A stretch of 54,447 bases of DNA from Lachnospiraceae bacterium. Lineage in GTDB: Bacteria > Bacillota > Clostridia > Lachnospirales > Lachnospiraceae. The notes under the pieces are model-generated. The model was given only the letters and a program-made list of their open reading frames with translations, was not told where the DNA came from and made no database searches. Made by a program: the position numbers and the translations under genes. Shown one piece after another: positions 51,748-54,447 of this stretch; the first letter of the stretch is position 1, and each line of letters opens with the position of its first letter. Where the stretch lies: positions 1-54,447 of the forward strand of contig JAFWCK010000136.1 in NCBI GenBank assembly GCA_017536965.1, written 5' to 3'.

Positions 51748-52734
51748 ATGGCAAAAGTTGTAATAACTGTTCCGAAAGCACGCTATGAGCAATTTGGCGT
51801 TATCATTCCTGAAAAATGGAATGTGACATTTGTTCCGAAACCTTATACAGATGAAGAACTGATCCAGGCAGTAAAAACTGCGGATTATCTTTTGGTTGGG
51901 TCAGGAGACAGAGTATCCAAAGAAGTGATCAATGCTGGTTCCAATCTGAAGCTGATCCAGACGGAAGGTGTTGGATTTGATAAAGTGGACGGCCAGGCTG
52001 CCCGGGAGAAAGGTATTTATCTGTGCAACAACAAGGGAGTGAATGCAAGATCAGTTGCAGAACTCACCATTGGCCTGATCCTGGCAGGGCTTCGCCGCAT
52101 TGCATTGGCAGACCGGCAGTTCCGTCATGATGGATTTATCGCTGCAAACACGGACCATCTTACGATGGGTTCGCATGAACTGACGGATAAACTGATCGGA
52201 TTTGTCGGTATGGGCGACATCGCAAAAGAAGCAGCAAAAAGGCTGGATGGCTGGGGCTGCAGGTTTGCATACTATGATGTCTTCCGCCTGAAAGAGGATG
52301 TAGAAAAAGAGTATCATGTGGAGTACATGGAGTTTGATGATCTGGTCAAAGCTTGTGATGTGATTTCCATGCATGTGCCGGTTGTGCCGGAAACGATAGG
52401 AATGCTGGGAAAAGAACAGTTTGCTGCAATGAAGAAGAGTGCTCTCGTTATCAATACTGCCCGCGGAGAAGTCATCGATCAGGATGCGCTTGTCTGGGCA
52501 CTGGAAAACGACGAGATCTATGGAGCAGCTCTGGATGTACTGACGCCAGAACCGATCCCGCAGGATGCGCCGATCATGAATATGAGCAAAAAGGCAATGG
52601 ATAAACTGACACTTACCCCTCATATTGGCGGTACTTCAAATGAAGCATTTACAACAATGCTGATCAAGAGCCTTGAAAATATAACACGAATGATGGATGG
52701 GGAAGAACCTCTCCATATCGTGAATATGAGATAA
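51748..52734 (+). CDS. D-isomer-specific 2-hydroxyacid dehydrogenase (copy 2)
   Basis: 328 residues, a close paralogue of the gene at 48237 with the same overall plan: IGFVGMGDIAKEAAKRL (NAD site), VINTARGEVIDQDALVW (Arg), DVLTPEPIPQDAP (Glu), TLTPHIGGTS (His). Long blocks such as GMLGKEQFAAMKKSALVINT are shared, which points to duplication around iorAB. Differences lie in the second half of the NAD domain and the HDGFIAANTDHLTMGSHELT segment, so substrate preference may differ. AAGGAGAG precedes the ATG. First gene of the ptb-buk transcript. Confidence 0.93.
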   Translation: MAKVVITVPKARYEQFGVIIPEKWNVTFVPKPYTDEELIQAVKTADYLLVGSGDRVSKEVINAGSNLKLIQTEGVGFDKVDGQAAREKGIYLCNNKGVNARSVAELTIGLILAGLRRIALADRQFRHDGFIAANTDHLTMGSHELTDKLIGFVGMGDIAKEAAKRLDGWGCRFAYYDVFRLKEDVEKEYHVEYMEFDDLVKACDVISMHVPVVPETIGMLGKEQFAAMKKSALVINTARGEVIDQDALVWALENDEIYGAALDVLTPEPIPQDAPIMNMSKKAMDKLTLTPHIGGTSNEAFTTMLIKSLENITRMMDGEEPLHIVNMR

Positions 52735-52752
52735 AAGAATCAGGAGAACAAA

Positions 52753-53673
52753 ATGGTTTATAGAAGTTTCGATGAAATAATCAAACAGCTAGAGGGAAAA
52801 GAGCAGATGAGCCGCGTGGTGGTGGCAGCTGCAAATGATGACCACACTCTCGGTGCAGTTAAAATGGCAGTAGAACGTGGACTGGCAAAACCTGTCCTGG
52901 TCGGTCATAAAGATGAGATCAAGAAGGTATGCGCAGAGATCGGACTGAATGTTCCGGATGAAGATATTTATGATGAGCCGGACGATGAGGCAGCTGCATG
53001 GAAAGCAGTGGACCTGATCCATGAAGGCAAAGCAGAAGTCCTGATGAAAGGCAAGCTGGACACCAGCGTTTATCTGAAAGCCGTGGTCAACCGTGAACAC
53101 GGTCTGCGCAAAGAAAACGGAGGCACCATCAGCGTGTTTACCGCTCATGAGATCCCGGCAATGGGCAAGATCTATGTTCCTGTAGACGGCGGCATGGTCA
53201 ATTATCCGACACTGGAGCAGAAGAGAGATATCATTCAGAATACCGTTGATGCCATGCGTTCCCTCGGCTGGGACTGCCCGAAGGTCGGTGTGCTTGCATG
53301 CAAGGAAAAAGTGGACCCTAAGATGCCTGAGACCCTGGATGCAGAAGAACTGAAGAAAATGAATGAGCGCGGGGAGATCACCGGCTGTATCGTAGATGGA
53401 CCAATCTCCTTTGACTGTGCCTGTGATAAAGAGATTGCAGATTTTAAAGGCTATCAGTCGCCGGTCGCAGGCGAATGTGATATCCTGCTGGCGCCGAATA
53501 TTCATGCCGGAAACATCATGGGCAAAATGATGTCTGTTCTCTGCAACAGCCGCCTGGGAGGATTTCTGGTAGGAACGACTCATCCGGTCATCTTCTCCAG
53601 CAGAGGCTCTTCTTCAGACGAGAAGTTTGTATCCATTTGTTTAGCTGCTATTTCAGCAATGAATTTGAAGTAG
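52753..53673 (+). CDS. ptb: Phosphate butyryltransferase-type phosphotransacylase
   Basis: 306 residues. Exchanges CoA for phosphate on a short- or branched-chain or aryl acyl-CoA. Family marks of Ptb: VVVAAANDDHTLGAVKMAVE, AEVLMKGKLDTSVYLKAVVN, FTAHEIPAMGKIYVPVDGGM, and the end IFSSRGSSSDEKFVSICLA (PTA_PTB phosphate-site serine loop). Normal length. It starts 18 bases after the second dehydrogenase and precedes butyrate kinase, the usual energy-conserving pair. No butyryl-CoA pathway genes are in the window, so the acyl group may come from IorAB. Confidence 0.93.
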   Translation: MVYRSFDEIIKQLEGKEQMSRVVVAAANDDHTLGAVKMAVERGLAKPVLVGHKDEIKKVCAEIGLNVPDEDIYDEPDDEAAAWKAVDLIHEGKAEVLMKGKLDTSVYLKAVVNREHGLRKENGGTISVFTAHEIPAMGKIYVPVDGGMVNYPTLEQKRDIIQNTVDAMRSLGWDCPKVGVLACKEKVDPKMPETLDAEELKKMNERGEITGCIVDGPISFDCACDKEIADFKGYQSPVAGECDILLAPNIHAGNIMGKMMSVLCNSRLGGFLVGTTHPVIFSSRGSSSDEKFVSICLAAISAMNLK

Positions 53674-53681
53674 ACTTTATG

Positions 53682-53764
53682 GTCGGCTATGTGCATATCC
53701 AAGCCCTCTGCGCTCAGGATGCTTCGCTTATTCGCTCGAGGGCTTGATCTGCCACATAGCCGAC
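53682..53764. repeat. 83-base nested hairpin between ptb and buk
   Basis: Outer arms GTCGGCTATGTG/CACATAGCCGAC (53682-53693, 53753-53764) and inner arms CAAGCCCTC/GAGGGCTTG (53700-53708, 53738-53746) separated by a symmetrical six-base internal loop, with a loop rich in CTTCGCT. There is no T-tract, so it is not a standard terminator. It may attenuate between ptb and buk, be a processing site, or be a dispersed REP-type element. Confidence 0.8.
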
Positions 53765-53805
53765 TTACAGAAGACTATTTAAACTCAATGAAAGAGGAAT
53801 AAACC

Positions 53806-54447
53806 ATGGAAAAGATTTTAGTTATGAATCCAGGCTCTACATCCACAAAGATTGCTGTGTATGAGGATGAAAAAGCACTGTTTGTGGAGAATATCGCTCA
53901 TACAACTGAAGAACTCGCTCAGTTCGATGAGATCACGGATCAGTTTGAATTCCGGAAAAATACGATCATTGATGCCGTGGACCGTCACGGCATTGCACTT
54001 TCGGACCTGACGGCTATCGTGAGCCGATGCGGCCTTCTGCCGCCGATCGAAGCTGGTGCCTATAAGGTGAACGAAGATATGGTCTGGCAGATGAAGTACA
54101 ATCCGCAGAATAACCATGCCTCCAATGTGGGTGCGCCGATCGCGTATGCACTCAGTCAGGAGCTGGGCATTCCGGCATTTGTTTATGATGGCATTACTGT
54201 GGACGAGATGATCCCTCTGACCAGGATCACCGGCTTTAAGGATATGAGGAGAAAGGCGCTGGGCCATAATCTGAACATGCGTGCCGCAGCAAAAAGGTGG
54301 GAAAAGGAAAACGGAAAACCATACACTGAGGCAAATCTGGTGATCGCGCATCTGGGAGGAGGCATTACGGAATCCCTCCATTCCAAAGGACGGATCATTG
54401 ACTTTGTCAGTGATGAAGAAGGTCCGTTCTCTCCGGAACGTACCGGC
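53806..54447 (+). CDS. buk: Butyrate kinase (5' part, cut by the window end)
   Basis: The first 214 codons are visible and the frame stays open to the last base. ASKHA acetate/butyrate kinase fold: start KILVMNPGSTSTKIAVYED (phosphate-1 loop), SRCGLLPPIEAGAYKVNEDM, NPQNNHASNVGAPIAYALS, PAFVYDGITVDEM and the IAHLGGGI motif (phosphate-2). It converts acyl-phosphate plus ADP to the acid plus ATP, completing the Ptb-Buk step. The ATG follows AGAGGAA. About 140 residues are missing on the right. Confidence 0.94.
   Translation, partial: MEKILVMNPGSTSTKIAVYEDEKALFVENIAHTTEELAQFDEITDQFEFRKNTIIDAVDRHGIALSDLTAIVSRCGLLPPIEAGAYKVNEDMVWQMKYNPQNNHASNVGAPIAYALSQELGIPAFVYDGITVDEMIPLTRITGFKDMRRKALGHNLNMRAAAKRWEKENGKPYTEANLVIAHLGGGITESLHSKGRIIDFVSDEEGPFSPERTG

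Noticed and set aside
53682-53764. Rho-independent terminator of ptb
   Set aside because: Long stem but no T-tract on either strand.

Overview
The window reads as the chromosome of an anaerobic, low-to-mid GC Gram-positive bacterium of the class Clostridia (Lachnospiraceae or Oscillospiraceae-like). The pointers are butyrate-type fermentation genes (ptb, buk), a ferredoxin-linked indolepyruvate oxidoreductase, a rubrerythrin with N-terminal rubredoxin as in clostridia, PerR, a lipoprotein-type oligopeptide-binding protein, and strong AGGAGG ribosome binding sites. Almost every gene is on the + strand; only rubrerythrin and perR are on the - strand. No rRNA, tRNA or CRISPR array was recognised.

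Layout. 1-151: tail of an unrecognised gene. 314-6969: an oligopeptide ABC transporter (oppB, C, D, F, A) in which two parts are abnormal. The OppC permease carries about 260 extra extracellular residues with InlB-type repeats, and OppA appears circularly permuted, with its usual C-terminal segment placed just behind the lipoprotein signal. 7079-7375: a regular array of five hairpins with a common TCGGGCCT/AGGCCCGA stem, not coding. 7484-9777: M18 aminopeptidase and a DUF4230 protein. 9933-13912: a CDP-glycerol glycerophosphotransferase-like protein translationally coupled to a large fusion of a YidC-type insertase with a sulfatase/lipoteichoic-acid-synthase-like domain. 14074-37342: a long surface-polysaccharide locus. 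It makes a CDP-deoxyhexose (rfbF, rfbG, Nudix, rfbH), a nonulosonic (legionaminic/sialic-type) acid (LegC-like aminotransferase, PtmE-like nucleotidyltransferase, CapD-like dehydratase, NeuD-like acetyltransferase, neuB, neuC), and possibly a branched sugar (thiamine-diphosphate enzyme). It also has a flippase, a GT-C membrane transferase, an undecaprenyl-phosphate-type GT2 and a large membrane protein. No CMP-nonulosonate synthetase and no ordinary soluble glycosyltransferase is present.

37431-39898: a 2.39-kb integrative element inserted in the 3' end of the rubrerythrin gene. It is flanked by a 133-bp direct repeat of that gene end and holds only a tyrosine recombinase plus about 0.9 kb of non-coding DNA with three copies of a repeat spaced 182-183 bp. 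39831-40793: reverse rubrerythrin and perR, an oxidative-stress operon. 40907-48220: mobA, apparently leaderless, followed by an envelope operon (PIG-L deacetylase, GT2-GtrA fusion, phosphodiester glycosidase, an Arg/Pro/Gln-repeat membrane protein, CapA). 48237-54447: 2-hydroxyacid dehydrogenase, iorA, iorB, second 2-hydroxyacid dehydrogenase, ptb, buk (cut by the window end). This set fits fermentation of amino-acid-derived 2-oxo acids to acids (with ATP from Ptb-Buk) and to 2-hydroxy acids (redox sink).

All functions are read from sequence motifs and gene context by eye; no database search was possible.
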